NCBI RefSeq assembly: GCF_030347965.1 | Contig: NZ_JAQIBD010000002.1 | Location: 124,001 to 188,000 of the forward strand | Source of the DNA: Sulfurovum zhangzhouensis | GTDB taxonomy: Bacteria; Campylobacterota; Campylobacteria; Campylobacterales; Sulfurovaceae | Reading direction: 5' to 3' | DNA: 64,000 nucleotides | Shown here: positions 8,632-17,864 of the stretch, one piece after another | How the letters are laid out: each line of letters starts with the position of its first letter | Numbering within the stretch: position 1 is the first letter of the stretch | Made by a program: the position numbers and the translations under genes | The notes under the pieces: model-generated | Databases searched by the model: none | Told to the model about the DNA's origin: nothing | The model's input: only the letters and a program-made list of their open reading frames with translations

Positions 8632-8802
8632 ATGATTGATAAAAAGAAAGTGAATAAATATCTCAAAAAAAATCTGAAGAATTTACTCAAACAAGAGTTG
8701 AAACAAGAAGTTAAAAAGAATATCAAACATTATAAAGAAGAAGAGCAGATCGCTAAAGGTGAAAAAACAAAAACCAAAAAAAGTAAAAAGAAAAAAAGCT
8801 AA
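8632..8802 (+). CDS. tiny lysine-rich protein (56 residues)
   Basis: A short ORF starting MIDKKKVNKYLKKN and ending KKSKKKKS. Of its 56 residues 22 are Lys. The first 40 look like a charged amphipathic helix with regular Leu/Ile/Val spacing, followed by a Lys/Thr/Ser tail reminiscent of histone-H1-like tails. It has a good AAAGGA ribosome site 7 bases before the ATG. It sits alone between the divergent PhoX-like gene and the convergent ppsA gene, 6 bases from the ppsA stop. Nucleic-acid or polyanion binding is a guess from charge only. Translation is plausible but unproven. Confidence 0.55.
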   Translation: MIDKKKVNKYLKKNLKNLLKQELKQEVKKNIKHYKEEEQIAKGEKTKTKKSKKKKS

Positions 8803-8808
8803 AAGAGG

Positions 8809-11205
8809 CTAATCCTCTTTAGCCTCGATCTGACTGACGAGTTGTATGGTTGACATAACACTATCGGGATTGAGACTGATAGAGTCAATTCCCATCTTTA
8901 CCAGGGATTCTGCAATCTCAGGATAATCTGATGGTGCCTGTCCGCAAATACCGCTATGTCTACCGTTACGTTTAGCTCCCTCAATAGCCATTTCTATCAG
9001 TTTCAAGACTCCGCTGTCTCGTTCATCATAATCAAACGCCACGATATCACTGTCTCGGTCTACTCCTAATGTAAGCTGTGTCAGGTCATTACTTCCGATA
9101 CTAAACCCGTCAAAATACTCACTAAATGCATCAATGCTGATCACATTACTTGGCAGTTCACACATCATATAGACCTTGAGTCCATTCTCACCCCTTTTGA
9201 GACCATACTTCTCCATCGTCTCTATTACCTGTTTGGCTTCAGCTACCCTTCGGCAAAACGGGATCATCAGAATCACATTATCAAAGCCCATCTCTTCTCG
9301 TACCCGCTTCATTGCAGCACACTCCATTGCAAAGCCCTCTTCATAGTCTGGGTGGCTGTAACGTGAGGCTCCACGGAATCCTATCATTGGGTTCTCTTCA
9401 CTTGGCTCAAAGAACACTCCTCCTATCAATGATGCATATTCGTTGGACTTGAAGTCACTCATACGCACGACACAAGGTTTAGGATAAACTGATGAAGCGA
9501 TAGTGGCTACTCCCTCAGAGAGTGTTTTGACAAAAAATGTCTTGTTATCCTCATAATCGATCGTTAACCGGTTGAGCTCACTTTTTGTTTTCTCATCAGT
9601 CCTTTCAGGATAAAGCAGTGCCATCGGATGTGCCTTGATCGCTGAATTGATAATAAACTCCATTCTTGCAAGCCCTATCCCCTCTACCGGGAGAGAAGCT
9701 AGAGTAAATGCCATCTCCGGATTTCCTAGGTTCATCATGATCTCAGTCTTGGTTTTAGGAAGATCCCTAAGGTCTGTTTTGACTACTTCAAAGTCTAACA
9801 ATCCTTCATAGACTTTCCCTCGCTCACCTTCTGCACAGCTTACCGTAACCTCATCCCCCTCCTGTAGAAGTTCAAACGCATTCTGGGCACCTACAACTGC
9901 AGGGATACCAAGCTCACGTGAAACGATCGCAGCATGACAGGTACGTCCGCCTGTTTCTGTGATGATAGCTGAAGCGATCTTCATCACCGGTTCCCAATCA
10001 GGACTGGTCGTTTTAGCAACAAGTACATTACCTTCTCTAAAATGCTCCAATGCTCTCAGGTCATCCATCTTATGAACCTGTCCGCTTCCTATCTTTTTAC
10101 CGACTGCTTGACCTTCGATAAGCAACTTTGCCTTTTCTTTAAGTCTATAGGTTTCCAATATATGGGCTTGCGTTTTAGAATGTACCGTCTCAGGGCGAGC
10201 CTGTACCATATAGAGTCTCCCATCTATCCCGTCTTTAGCCCATTCCATATCCATCGGACGTTTGATACCTGCTTGCTTGGTATAATGTTTTTCCACCTTT
10301 ATCGCATACTCAGCAAGCTGCAGTACCTCATCATCCGTAATACAAAAACGATGCTGCTCTTCTGATGTAGTCGGCTCGTTACGTATTAACTCTTCTGCAT
10401 TACTCTCATTAAACACCATACGCAGTGTTTTGGTTCCTTTACGCCGTTTGAGGACACTTTTACAGCCTTTCTCAAAAGTAGGCTTATGCACATAGAAGCT
10501 ATCGGGTTCGATAGTACCCTGTACGATATTTTCTCCAAGGCCGTAGCTTGCATTGATGAATACTACATCTTCAAACCCATTCTCTGTGTCGATAGAGAAC
10601 ATTACCCCGCTCTGACCGATATCACTGCGGACCATTTTCATCATCACTACACTTAGATAGACTTTGAGATAGTCAAACCCATGAACAAACTTATAGTGGA
10701 TAGAACGGTCTGTAAAATTAGAAGCCAGACACTTCTTATAACTTTCAATCAGCTCTGCATAGGTACGTATATTTAAAAAAGTTTCATTCTGACCGGCAAA
10801 AGAAGCATTAGGTGAGTCTTCAGCCGTAGCAGAGCTTCTTACAGCCAAACTCATCTCATCACCATACTCAGTCTTGAGTGCTTCAAAACCTTCTTTGATC
10901 TCACGCTCTATCGTTTCGGGGAGTTGACAAGCATAGACGATCTCCCGGCACTTTCGTCCGCATGTTTGTAAAGATACAACATCCTCAGGGTCTAGATTCT
11001 TTAACTCAGTTTCAAGTTCTTCCCATGCATTGTTGAAGCTAAGTATCTCTTCATATGCTTTGGCAGTCACTGCAAACCCGTTAGGTATAAGTATCCCTTC
11101 TGCACTAAGATGACGATACATCTCTCCTAAAGAAGCATTTTTGCCTCCTACAAGATCTACATCATCCATCCCCAGCTCATTAAACCATTTGATATATTCT
11201 GACAT
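8809..11205 (-). CDS. ppsA: phosphoenolpyruvate synthase
   Basis: Converts pyruvate plus ATP to PEP, AMP and phosphate; the gluconeogenic entry step in autotrophs and in cells living on organic acids. About 798 residues, the usual size. Domains in order: an N-terminal ATP-grasp-like PPDK domain (AVRSSATAEDSPNASFAGQ, about 121-139), the swivelling phosphohistidine domain (GGRTCHAAI, His about 424), and a C-terminal PEP-binding barrel ending with GICGQAPSDYPE. The ATG at 11205 has AAAGGA 7 bases upstream and gives the typical start; a TTG 18 bases further upstream lacks support. Divergent from the beta-CASP gene. Confidence 0.96.
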   Translation of the reverse strand: MSEYIKWFNELGMDDVDLVGGKNASLGEMYRHLSAEGILIPNGFAVTAKAYEEILSFNNAWEELETELKNLDPEDVVSLQTCGRKCREIVYACQLPETIEREIKEGFEALKTEYGDEMSLAVRSSATAEDSPNASFAGQNETFLNIRTYAELIESYKKCLASNFTDRSIHYKFVHGFDYLKVYLSVVMMKMVRSDIGQSGVMFSIDTENGFEDVVFINASYGLGENIVQGTIEPDSFYVHKPTFEKGCKSVLKRRKGTKTLRMVFNESNAEELIRNEPTTSEEQHRFCITDDEVLQLAEYAIKVEKHYTKQAGIKRPMDMEWAKDGIDGRLYMVQARPETVHSKTQAHILETYRLKEKAKLLIEGQAVGKKIGSGQVHKMDDLRALEHFREGNVLVAKTTSPDWEPVMKIASAIITETGGRTCHAAIVSRELGIPAVVGAQNAFELLQEGDEVTVSCAEGERGKVYEGLLDFEVVKTDLRDLPKTKTEIMMNLGNPEMAFTLASLPVEGIGLARMEFIINSAIKAHPMALLYPERTDEKTKSELNRLTIDYEDNKTFFVKTLSEGVATIASSVYPKPCVVRMSDFKSNEYASLIGGVFFEPSEENPMIGFRGASRYSHPDYEEGFAMECAAMKRVREEMGFDNVILMIPFCRRVAEAKQVIETMEKYGLKRGENGLKVYMMCELPSNVISIDAFSEYFDGFSIGSNDLTQLTLGVDRDSDIVAFDYDERDSGVLKLIEMAIEGAKRNGRHSGICGQAPSDYPEIAESLVKMGIDSISLNPDSVMSTIQLVSQIEAKED

Positions 11206-11287
11206 AGTGTATCCTTTCACCAATTGACTATTGTACCGCTAAAAAAATTAAATTCAATCTTCTTTGACATCAAGTTTCAATTTGAGC

Positions 11288-11293
11288 TACAAT
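11288..11293 (+). promoter_or_regulatory. probable -10 element for the beta-CASP gene
   Basis: AGC-TACAAT sits 24 bases before the ATG at 11318, in the divergent region with ppsA. It fits the GC-TATAAT pattern seen before other genes in the window. Confidence 0.4.
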
Positions 11294-11317
11294 AAGTTAA
11301 GTAGAAAAGGAGTTCTC

Positions 11318-12715
11318 ATGGCTTATGTACAATCCTTCGGAGCTGCAGAGACAGTAACAGGTTCCTGTCACTTGTTACAGCTGCAAAACGGTATCAATAT
11401 CTTGATAGATTGCGGAATGTTCCAGGGATTGGTTGAAGAAGACAACCGTAATCCTTTCGGATTTGATCCGAGTGAGATAGATTTTCTGTTGATTACTCAT
11501 GGTCACCTTGATCATGTCGGGCGTATTCCCAAACTTATCAAAGAGGGCTTCAATGGTACCATCATTACTACTAAACCTACGTTGGACCTGGCTGAAATAG
11601 TATTGATGGATAGTGCAAAACTTCAAGAAGAGAGTTATAAAACTGCTTACAAAAAAGCACAACGTATCGGAGAAGAAGAAAACGTACCTAAACCTCTTTA
11701 CATGAAAGATGATATACCTCTGATCTTCCAATTACCAAAAATACATGCAAACTATGATCAACCGTTTTCTCTAGGTCACGGAATCAATGTAACTTTCAAA
11801 AATGCCGGACATATTTTAGGCTCTGCGGTCATCCAGATCACTTTTGAGGATGATGGTGTACCAAAGACTGTAGTCTTTAGTGGAGACCTTGGTAATAAAT
11901 ATGATCTGGTCTTACCTGCACCTGATATCCTTGATGAGGCTGATGTACTATTTATTGAATCCACTTATGGTGACAGAAATCATAAAGGTATCAATGAAAC
12001 TGACGAAGAGCTTGGTTCGGTTATCAAAGAGACGATCAATAATGATGGAAATGTCCTTATCCCTTCCTTTGCTATAGATCGTACGCAGGATATTCTATGT
12101 ATGCTTAAAAAGATGTATGATAAAGGTGAACTCCCTGTATGCAAGATCTATCTTGACTCACCCATGGCGATACGTGCGACTGAGATATACAAAAAGTATC
12201 CTGAAGAGCTTAGTCAGTGCTGTAACGAATTGTTAGAGCGTGACGGCACGATATTTGACTTTCCTTATCTTAACTACACCCTCAATGTCAAAGAATCCAT
12301 GATGATCAATGAAGAGGAGTCGGGCTGTATCATCATTGCAGGGGCAGGAATGTGTAACGGCGGCCGTATCCTTCAGCACTTCAAACACCGGTTGTGGAAT
12401 GAAAAAAATGCATTGGTATTTGTAGGCTACCAGGCAAAAGGTACGCTGGGGAGAAAGATCGTTGACGGGGAGAGAAAGATCAATATCTATAATGAAGATA
12501 TCATCATCAAGGCACAGGTTCATACGATCAACGGTTTTTCAGCTCATGCTGATCAGAATGAACTGATCGAATGGATGCAAAACTTCAAAAAGCTTGGAAA
12601 GGTGTTTTTGATACATGGAGAAAGAGATAAGCAGGAGATTTTCCAGCAAGAGATCAAAAAACGTATGAATAAAAAGTCTCACATTGTTAAATATGCTGAA
12701 GAGATAGGGATATAA
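11318..12715 (+). CDS. MBL-fold beta-CASP ribonuclease-like protein
   Basis: Metallo-beta-lactamase-fold protein of 465 residues with an RNA-specificity (beta-CASP) domain. The zinc motif HGHLDHVG is at residues 61-68. A second acidic ligand region reads SGDLG, and the C-terminal RMMBL-like segment has NGFSAHADQNEL. These proteins act on RNA in the CPSF-73/RNase J superfamily; the bacterial orphan type seen here has no settled substrate. The ATG used follows AAAAGGAG by 6 bases; an upstream in-frame start would add 18 residues of poor similarity. It is followed 10 bases later by the LOG gene, so the two likely form an operon. Confidence 0.85.
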   Translation: MAYVQSFGAAETVTGSCHLLQLQNGINILIDCGMFQGLVEEDNRNPFGFDPSEIDFLLITHGHLDHVGRIPKLIKEGFNGTIITTKPTLDLAEIVLMDSAKLQEESYKTAYKKAQRIGEEENVPKPLYMKDDIPLIFQLPKIHANYDQPFSLGHGINVTFKNAGHILGSAVIQITFEDDGVPKTVVFSGDLGNKYDLVLPAPDILDEADVLFIESTYGDRNHKGINETDEELGSVIKETINNDGNVLIPSFAIDRTQDILCMLKKMYDKGELPVCKIYLDSPMAIRATEIYKKYPEELSQCCNELLERDGTIFDFPYLNYTLNVKESMMINEEESGCIIIAGAGMCNGGRILQHFKHRLWNEKNALVFVGYQAKGTLGRKIVDGERKINIYNEDIIIKAQVHTINGFSAHADQNELIEWMQNFKKLGKVFLIHGERDKQEIFQQEIKKRMNKKSHIVKYAEEIGI

Positions 12716-12725
12716 AGGAGTAATG

Positions 12726-13541
12726 ATGCTACGACATTCAAAAGCCAATAAAGCCAATGCAAGCTTTTTATACCATGATGAGGCCAGAGGCGTCAGATTA
12801 CAGCTGGACTATCTCAAGGCAGAAGTCGCGATGCGAGAGCATCATATCGAACATACGATTGTTGTATTTGGCAGTGCACGTATCATAGAACCTGAAGTTG
12901 CCATACAGGCACATGCTGAAGCCGAAAAAAATTTGGAACAGGCCCCTGACTCTCCTCAACTTCAAGTTGCATTGAAAAGAGCTACGGCTATGTTGAAAAA
13001 AAGTATTCACTATGAGGAAGCACGGGCATTTGGACGACTGGTCGGTGCCAGTGGAAAGGGTCCTCATGATTCACGTATCACATTGATGACCGGTGCAGGA
13101 CCGGGTATTATGGAGGCAGCCAATCGGGGAGCAACCGACGTTGGTGCAAAATCCATTGGACTCAAAATAGAACTCCCTTTTGAACAAACATCAAACCCTT
13201 ATATCACACCTGAGCTCAATTTTGTGTTTCACTACTTTGCTATACGAAAACTCCATTTTATGCACCGAGCCAAAGCACTGGTAGTTTTTCCGGGAGGATT
13301 TGGGACACTGGATGAACTCTTTGAGGTACTTACCCTGATCCAGACAGACACAAGCGAACCGATGCCAGTTATTCTTATCCACCGCGAGTATTGGGATAGG
13401 CTGATTAACTTTGAAATGCTTAGAGACGAAGAGATGATCTCAGATACTGACTATAATCTTCTAAGCTATGCTGAGAATGCTCAAGAGGCCTGGAATAGCA
13501 TACTGAAGTGGTATAGTGATAGAGGTAATCCACTGTGCTAA
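12726..13541 (+). CDS. LOG-family protein (TIGR00730-like, nucleotide 5'-monophosphate phosphoribohydrolase fold)
   Basis: A 271-residue Rossmann-fold protein with the LOG signature PGGFGTLDE (about 189-197) and the glycine-rich motif TGAGPGIMEAANRG (about 122-135). LOG enzymes release free cytokinin-type bases or hydrolyse purine 5'-monophosphates; they were often annotated as lysine decarboxylases. This longer form has about 90 N-terminal residues before the core, rich in charged helix. Two adjacent ATGs occur at 12723 and 12726; the second has better spacing to AAAGGAG. Terminator downstream at 13566. Confidence 0.85.
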   Translation: MLRHSKANKANASFLYHDEARGVRLQLDYLKAEVAMREHHIEHTIVVFGSARIIEPEVAIQAHAEAEKNLEQAPDSPQLQVALKRATAMLKKSIHYEEARAFGRLVGASGKGPHDSRITLMTGAGPGIMEAANRGATDVGAKSIGLKIELPFEQTSNPYITPELNFVFHYFAIRKLHFMHRAKALVVFPGGFGTLDELFEVLTLIQTDTSEPMPVILIHREYWDRLINFEMLRDEEMISDTDYNLLSYAENAQEAWNSILKWYSDRGNPLC

Positions 13542-13565
13542 TTTCAACATTACTTTGCCTATGCG

Positions 13566-13590
13566 ATACCTGCTAGTAGGTATGGTTTTT
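13566..13590 (+). terminator. terminator after the LOG gene
   Basis: ATACCT (13566-13571) pairs with AGGTAT (13578-13583) around GCTAGT, followed by GG and five T. The stem is short, so strength is uncertain. Confidence 0.55.
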
Positions 13591-13644
13591 ACATTATATT
13601 TTGACTTATGAACTTTGAAATCTGCAACACCAATCCTACTATGT

Positions 13645-13650
13645 TATAAT
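13645..13650 (+). promoter_or_regulatory. probable -10 element for thiI
   Basis: TATAAT 30 bases before the GTG start of thiI, followed by TTCACC. It is one of several -10 boxes here with a C-rich CACC-like stretch just downstream. Confidence 0.55.
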
Positions 13651-13679
13651 TTCACCAATTTTAATGAAGGATTAACTTC

Positions 13680-15143
13680 GTGGACGTATCAGCAAACAAA
13701 ACACAAAAATTTATTCTTAAACTCTTTCCTGAGATCATGGTCAAGGGTGACGCTGCAAAAAAGCAGATGGTCGGACAACTCTATAACAATCTCCTAGCAC
13801 TTCTTCGCCCGCTTAGTGAAACAATGCATATCAAAAAATTCAGTGATAAGATCGAAGTGGTCACACCTATAGCATTGGTTGGAGAGGTTAGACAGATCCT
13901 TCTTGATACCCCGGGTATTGACCAGGTACTCGAAGCACTGCAGTTTGATGAAATGAAAAGCCTTGATCAGATCAAAGCTAAAGTATGTGAAGTGGTTGCA
14001 GAGAGTCTTAAGGACAAAAGCTTTGTTGTACGTGCGAAACGTACCGGAACACATGAGTTTAACTCATCTTTGATGGAGCGTACAGTCGGCGGATATATCC
14101 TTGCACATTCAAATGCTCGCAGCGTTGATCTTCACCATCCAGAGATCACGGTACGTATCGAACTGATCAATAATCAACTCAACATCATCACCGACAAGCA
14201 CAATGGACTTGGCGGCTATCCTATCGGAACACAAGGTGACATCCTCTCTTTGATGTCGGGAGGATTTGACTCTACGGTTGCCAGTTATCTCACGATGAAA
14301 CGCGGGATCAAAACCCACTTTATCTTCTTCAATCTTGGGGGTGCTGCCCATGAGATCGGCGTAAAACAGGTTGCACTCTATCTTTGGAACAAGTTTGGTG
14401 CCTCACACCGTGTGAAATTCGTCTCTGTACCTTTTGATGCAGTAGTGGAAGAGATCTTCCGTTCTACCGCAGAAACCTATATGGGGGTTACGCTTAAACG
14501 TTTGATGCTTATGGCTGCAGAAAAGATCGCTGATGAAATGGAGATCGATGCACTGCTGACAGGAGAGAGTGTTGCACAGGTCAGCAGCCAAACCTTGCGC
14601 AACCTTGCACTTATCGATCAGGTCACCAATAAACTCGTCCTTCGTCCACTGGCAACGATGAACAAACCGGATATCATTGATATCGCTACTAAGATAGGTA
14701 CACGATTCTTTGCTGAGAATATGCCTGAATACTGTGGTGTGATCTCCAAAAACCCTATCACACACGGTTCTTACAAGCGTATGGAAAAAGAAGCCAAACG
14801 TTTTGACTATACTGTACTTGATAAAGCGGTAGAAGACGCAAAAACGATATGGGTTGATGAGATCATCGATGATGTTACTCAAAGTGCACCAGTAGAGATA
14901 GTCACCACGCTTGATCCTGAAAAAAATGTGGTGATCGATATCCGTGCAGGTCAAGAGTGTATCTCTACACCTTGTGAAACTATCAAAATACCATTTCACA
15001 AACTCAAAACAGAGTTTAAAAAGCTGCCTAAAGACAAAGATTATTTACTCTATTGTGAAAAAGGTATCATGAGCCAGCTGCATGCGCAATATCTCAGAGA
15101 TAAAGATAAAGAAGAGAATGTAAAGGTCTATCGTCCTAGCTAA
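13680..15143 (+). CDS. thiI: tRNA 4-thiouridine synthase ThiI with rhodanese domain
   Basis: Sulfur transferase that makes 4-thiouridine at tRNA position 8 and can feed thiamine thiazole synthesis. The 487-residue protein has an N-terminal ferredoxin-like/THUMP region (about 60-185), the PP-loop SGGFDS (193-198), and a C-terminal rhodanese-like domain with the persulfide Cys in YCEKGIMSQ. A Cys at MPEYCGVISKNP matches the region of the second catalytic Cys. This is the long, rhodanese-containing form. GTG start with AAGGA 9 bases upstream. Its 3' end overlaps the convergent c-di-GMP gene by 8 bases. Confidence 0.95.
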   Translation: MDVSANKTQKFILKLFPEIMVKGDAAKKQMVGQLYNNLLALLRPLSETMHIKKFSDKIEVVTPIALVGEVRQILLDTPGIDQVLEALQFDEMKSLDQIKAKVCEVVAESLKDKSFVVRAKRTGTHEFNSSLMERTVGGYILAHSNARSVDLHHPEITVRIELINNQLNIITDKHNGLGGYPIGTQGDILSLMSGGFDSTVASYLTMKRGIKTHFIFFNLGGAAHEIGVKQVALYLWNKFGASHRVKFVSVPFDAVVEEIFRSTAETYMGVTLKRLMLMAAEKIADEMEIDALLTGESVAQVSSQTLRNLALIDQVTNKLVLRPLATMNKPDIIDIATKIGTRFFAENMPEYCGVISKNPITHGSYKRMEKEAKRFDYTVLDKAVEDAKTIWVDEIIDDVTQSAPVEIVTTLDPEKNVVIDIRAGQECISTPCETIKIPFHKLKTEFKKLPKDKDYLLYCEKGIMSQLHAQYLRDKDKEENVKVYRPS

Positions 15144-17568
15144 GTTTTGCGCTGATCTCTTCAGCTGACATAGGTTTTCCTACATAATATCCCTGAACAT
15201 AGGTACAGTTATGATCTCTTAGGAATTCCAACTCTTCTTTGCTCTCAACACCTTCAGCAATCGTATCTATATTCAGAGCTCCTGCCAAAGCCAGCATCGC
15301 CTCTACTATGACCACATCCTCCTTGACTTCAGGGATATTTTTGACAAAAGATTGATCGATCTTTAATTTCTTGACAGGAAGCCGTTTCAGATATGCTAAT
15401 GAAGTATAGCCTGTTCCAAAATCATCCATAGCGATCTCTATACCCATATTGCTAAGTTCCTGCAGCCTGGAGATGAACTCTTCGGGATTATGCATCATCT
15501 GCTTCTCAGTGATCTCCAGTTCCAACCACTTCGGTTCGAAACCACTCTCTTGCATACAATTTTTAAGCACATCTATAAAATGTTCACTTCTTAACTGTCT
15601 TAAAGAGAGATTCAGAGATAAAATACCGGGATTTAGACCTTCATGATACCATCTTGCTATCTGATCCATCGCTGTTCTCATCACCCATTGATCAATTTCG
15701 ATGATAAGGCCGGATTCTTCCGCTATTGAGATGAACTTATCAGCCGACACTACTCCAAACTCTTTGTGGTTCCATCGTATCAATGCTTCCAAACCTATAT
15801 GTTCCAGTGTGTCTGCTTTGACCTGTTGCTGGTACAGTAAAGAGAACTCATGATTTCTTATTGCTTCGCGCAGGTTGGTCTGTATGACTACCCGTTCCAT
15901 CGCCATCTCAGTCAGTTCATAGGAGTAGAACTGATAGTTGCTTCTCCCCTCTTCTTTTGCTTTATACATTGCTGCATCTGCATACTTGATCAGATCACTG
16001 GCTTTTTCACTGTCTTGAGGGCAAAAACTGATACCGATACTACATGAGATATAGAGTGAATGCTCTTCAATATGGAATGGTTGGGTCAATGTCTCCTGTA
16101 TATGTTTTGCCAACACAGCAGCATCACTCATCTTTTCGATATCCTTCATAATGATCGTAAACTCGTCCCCACCCAATCGTGCAAGTGTATCTTTAGCACG
16201 GATCGTTCCTTTGAGACGTTCAGAGACAATTACAAGCACCCTATCTCCCACTTGATGCCCCAAAGAATCATTGATCTGTTTAAAGTTATCCAAATCAATA
16301 AAGAAGAGTGCCAACTTTTTATTGGATTTTCTTGTCTCATCGATCTCTTGCTGCAATCTGATATTGAAATATTTTCTGTTAGGCAGATCGGTCAATGTAT
16401 CATGGTTTGCCTGATACTCCAAGACATCTTTTTGTTCAAGTAATGCCTGTTGTGTTTTTTTCTTATCCGTGATATCTTTCCATATCACATAGATCACCTT
16501 ACGATCGTCAAGCTCCATCGGTGTCATAGTTACATCTACATAGAAGTCCTCTCCGGTTGCTTTTCTAAGGACCCACTCAAACTGATGTATCTTATTAGTG
16601 CGTGCGATCTCTACCATCTCTTCGACTTTTTTATACGAATCACGTCCGTCAGGCTGACGCGGTGGAGAAAGCTTTGAAGGATGAAGGTTCAAGACCTCCT
16701 CTTTGGAACTGTACTCCAGCATATCAACGATCATCTGATTACATCGTACCATTTTTCCATTTTCCAAGATCAAAATACCATCTGAGGATTTTTCATAAAG
16801 TGTCTCAAATATATCTTTCTGCTTTGCAAGCTTCTTGGTCTTAGAGCTGATCTCTTTTTTCAAACGGTGGGTATAGGCTTCACTATCTGCACGCATTCTA
16901 GCGATCAAGATACCTATGATCAATAAAAATATCAGATATACAATGATCGATCCTGTAAGCATATTTTGGAAGTTTTCATACATTGCACTAAAATATCCGC
17001 GGTCTTTGATCTGTATATTAAGTACTCCTCTTACATCACCGACTTTATAACCAAAGCCGGTGAGATAGTTTTCTCGTATAAAAGGAAGGGTCTGCTCTTT
17101 GTCCCCATGACACTGTATACAAGATTGTGTTATTCGTAACGGCTTTATATAATGATAGGTATCCTCTTTTTTAACAAATATCTCATTTTCTTCAGGATGT
17201 TCTTCGAAGTAATTGATCATCTCCATTTCAAACGCGTTCGCCTTATTGTTAGGATTGCGCGGTTGATCCGAAACGCTTCTGATCAAGACCTCTTCATTCG
17301 TATGTTCGGAAAAACGTTGGCTGATTTGAGAAAGACTTTTTACGGGCATGAGTTCAAGTGTAGATTCATTGATATCGATATGACCTTGATCCAGGATATC
17401 CTGATAGGTTTTACTAAATGCATCGATAAAATCAGAAATGGTATGTATCTCATTTTGCAGTATCGTTTTTTTGGTAAATTGCATCTGGTGGTCATATTCA
17501 TAGACCTTATAGCCCAGCATCCCTAACAACAATAATGATAAAACGATAAATACATTTATATTTCTCAT
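15136..17568 (-). CDS. heme-linked sensor diguanylate cyclase / c-di-GMP phosphodiesterase (DUF3365-PAS-GGDEF-EAL)
   Basis: An 810-residue membrane signalling protein. Order: transmembrane helix (about 5-20), periplasmic Tll0287-like/DUF3365 domain with a single heme c site CIQCH (150-154), second transmembrane helix (about 205-225), coiled coil, PAS (about 250-370), GGDEF, EAL. The cyclase motif is intact (RLGGDEF) and is preceded at the right distance by the inhibitory-site RAKD. The EAL domain keeps EALIRW, ELEITE, DDFGTGYTSL, AEGVE and QGYYVGKP, so it should be catalytic. It probably turns a redox or gas signal into c-di-GMP level. Convergent with thiI. Confidence 0.92.
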   Translation of the reverse strand: MRNINVFIVLSLLLLGMLGYKVYEYDHQMQFTKKTILQNEIHTISDFIDAFSKTYQDILDQGHIDINESTLELMPVKSLSQISQRFSEHTNEEVLIRSVSDQPRNPNNKANAFEMEMINYFEEHPEENEIFVKKEDTYHYIKPLRITQSCIQCHGDKEQTLPFIRENYLTGFGYKVGDVRGVLNIQIKDRGYFSAMYENFQNMLTGSIIVYLIFLLIIGILIARMRADSEAYTHRLKKEISSKTKKLAKQKDIFETLYEKSSDGILILENGKMVRCNQMIVDMLEYSSKEEVLNLHPSKLSPPRQPDGRDSYKKVEEMVEIARTNKIHQFEWVLRKATGEDFYVDVTMTPMELDDRKVIYVIWKDITDKKKTQQALLEQKDVLEYQANHDTLTDLPNRKYFNIRLQQEIDETRKSNKKLALFFIDLDNFKQINDSLGHQVGDRVLVIVSERLKGTIRAKDTLARLGGDEFTIIMKDIEKMSDAAVLAKHIQETLTQPFHIEEHSLYISCSIGISFCPQDSEKASDLIKYADAAMYKAKEEGRSNYQFYSYELTEMAMERVVIQTNLREAIRNHEFSLLYQQQVKADTLEHIGLEALIRWNHKEFGVVSADKFISIAEESGLIIEIDQWVMRTAMDQIARWYHEGLNPGILSLNLSLRQLRSEHFIDVLKNCMQESGFEPKWLELEITEKQMMHNPEEFISRLQELSNMGIEIAMDDFGTGYTSLAYLKRLPVKKLKIDQSFVKNIPEVKEDVVIVEAMLALAGALNIDTIAEGVESKEELEFLRDHNCTYVQGYYVGKPMSAEEISAKLS

Positions 17569-17672
17569 AGTGATACCTAGAACATTTATTGTATCATATT
17601 TTAATAACTTATAATAACTTATTTATTTCACCTAATTTATACACCCCCCTATCTTTATTTCCTAAAAACTGC

Positions 17673-17678
17673 TATAAT
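17673..17678 (+). promoter_or_regulatory. -10 element of the DEAD-box helicase gene, long 5' leader
   Basis: GC-TATAAT followed by TCCGAA; a start near 17685 would leave an untranslated leader of about 180 bases before the ATG at 17865. The 296-base gap 17569-17864 holds no ORF I would call. No clear Shine-Dalgarno precedes the ATG. Long leaders are typical of cold- or self-regulated RNA helicase genes; regulation here is inferred. Confidence 0.55.
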
Positions 17679-17864
17679 TCCGAACTTTTATGCAAGAGTG
17701 TACTAAACTCTATTTATGAGATAGCATCTTATCTCCTTTATCCTCGCTATATACGCGACACAGTTTGGTATCAACTGCAAAAAACAGGTTTTTACACCTC
17801 TTGATACTATAAATATAAATACCAAGATACAGCAATCACCGACAATTTAATACAAAGTAACAAA

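Noticed and set aside
14403-14999. 198-codon ORF opposite thiI
   Set aside because: It lies wholly inside thiI, is rich in Phe/Cys/Tyr as shadows usually are, and has no domain.
16060-16443. 127-codon ORF opposite the c-di-GMP gene
   Set aside because: Shadow of the GGDEF region; low-complexity Phe/Ile/Cys composition.
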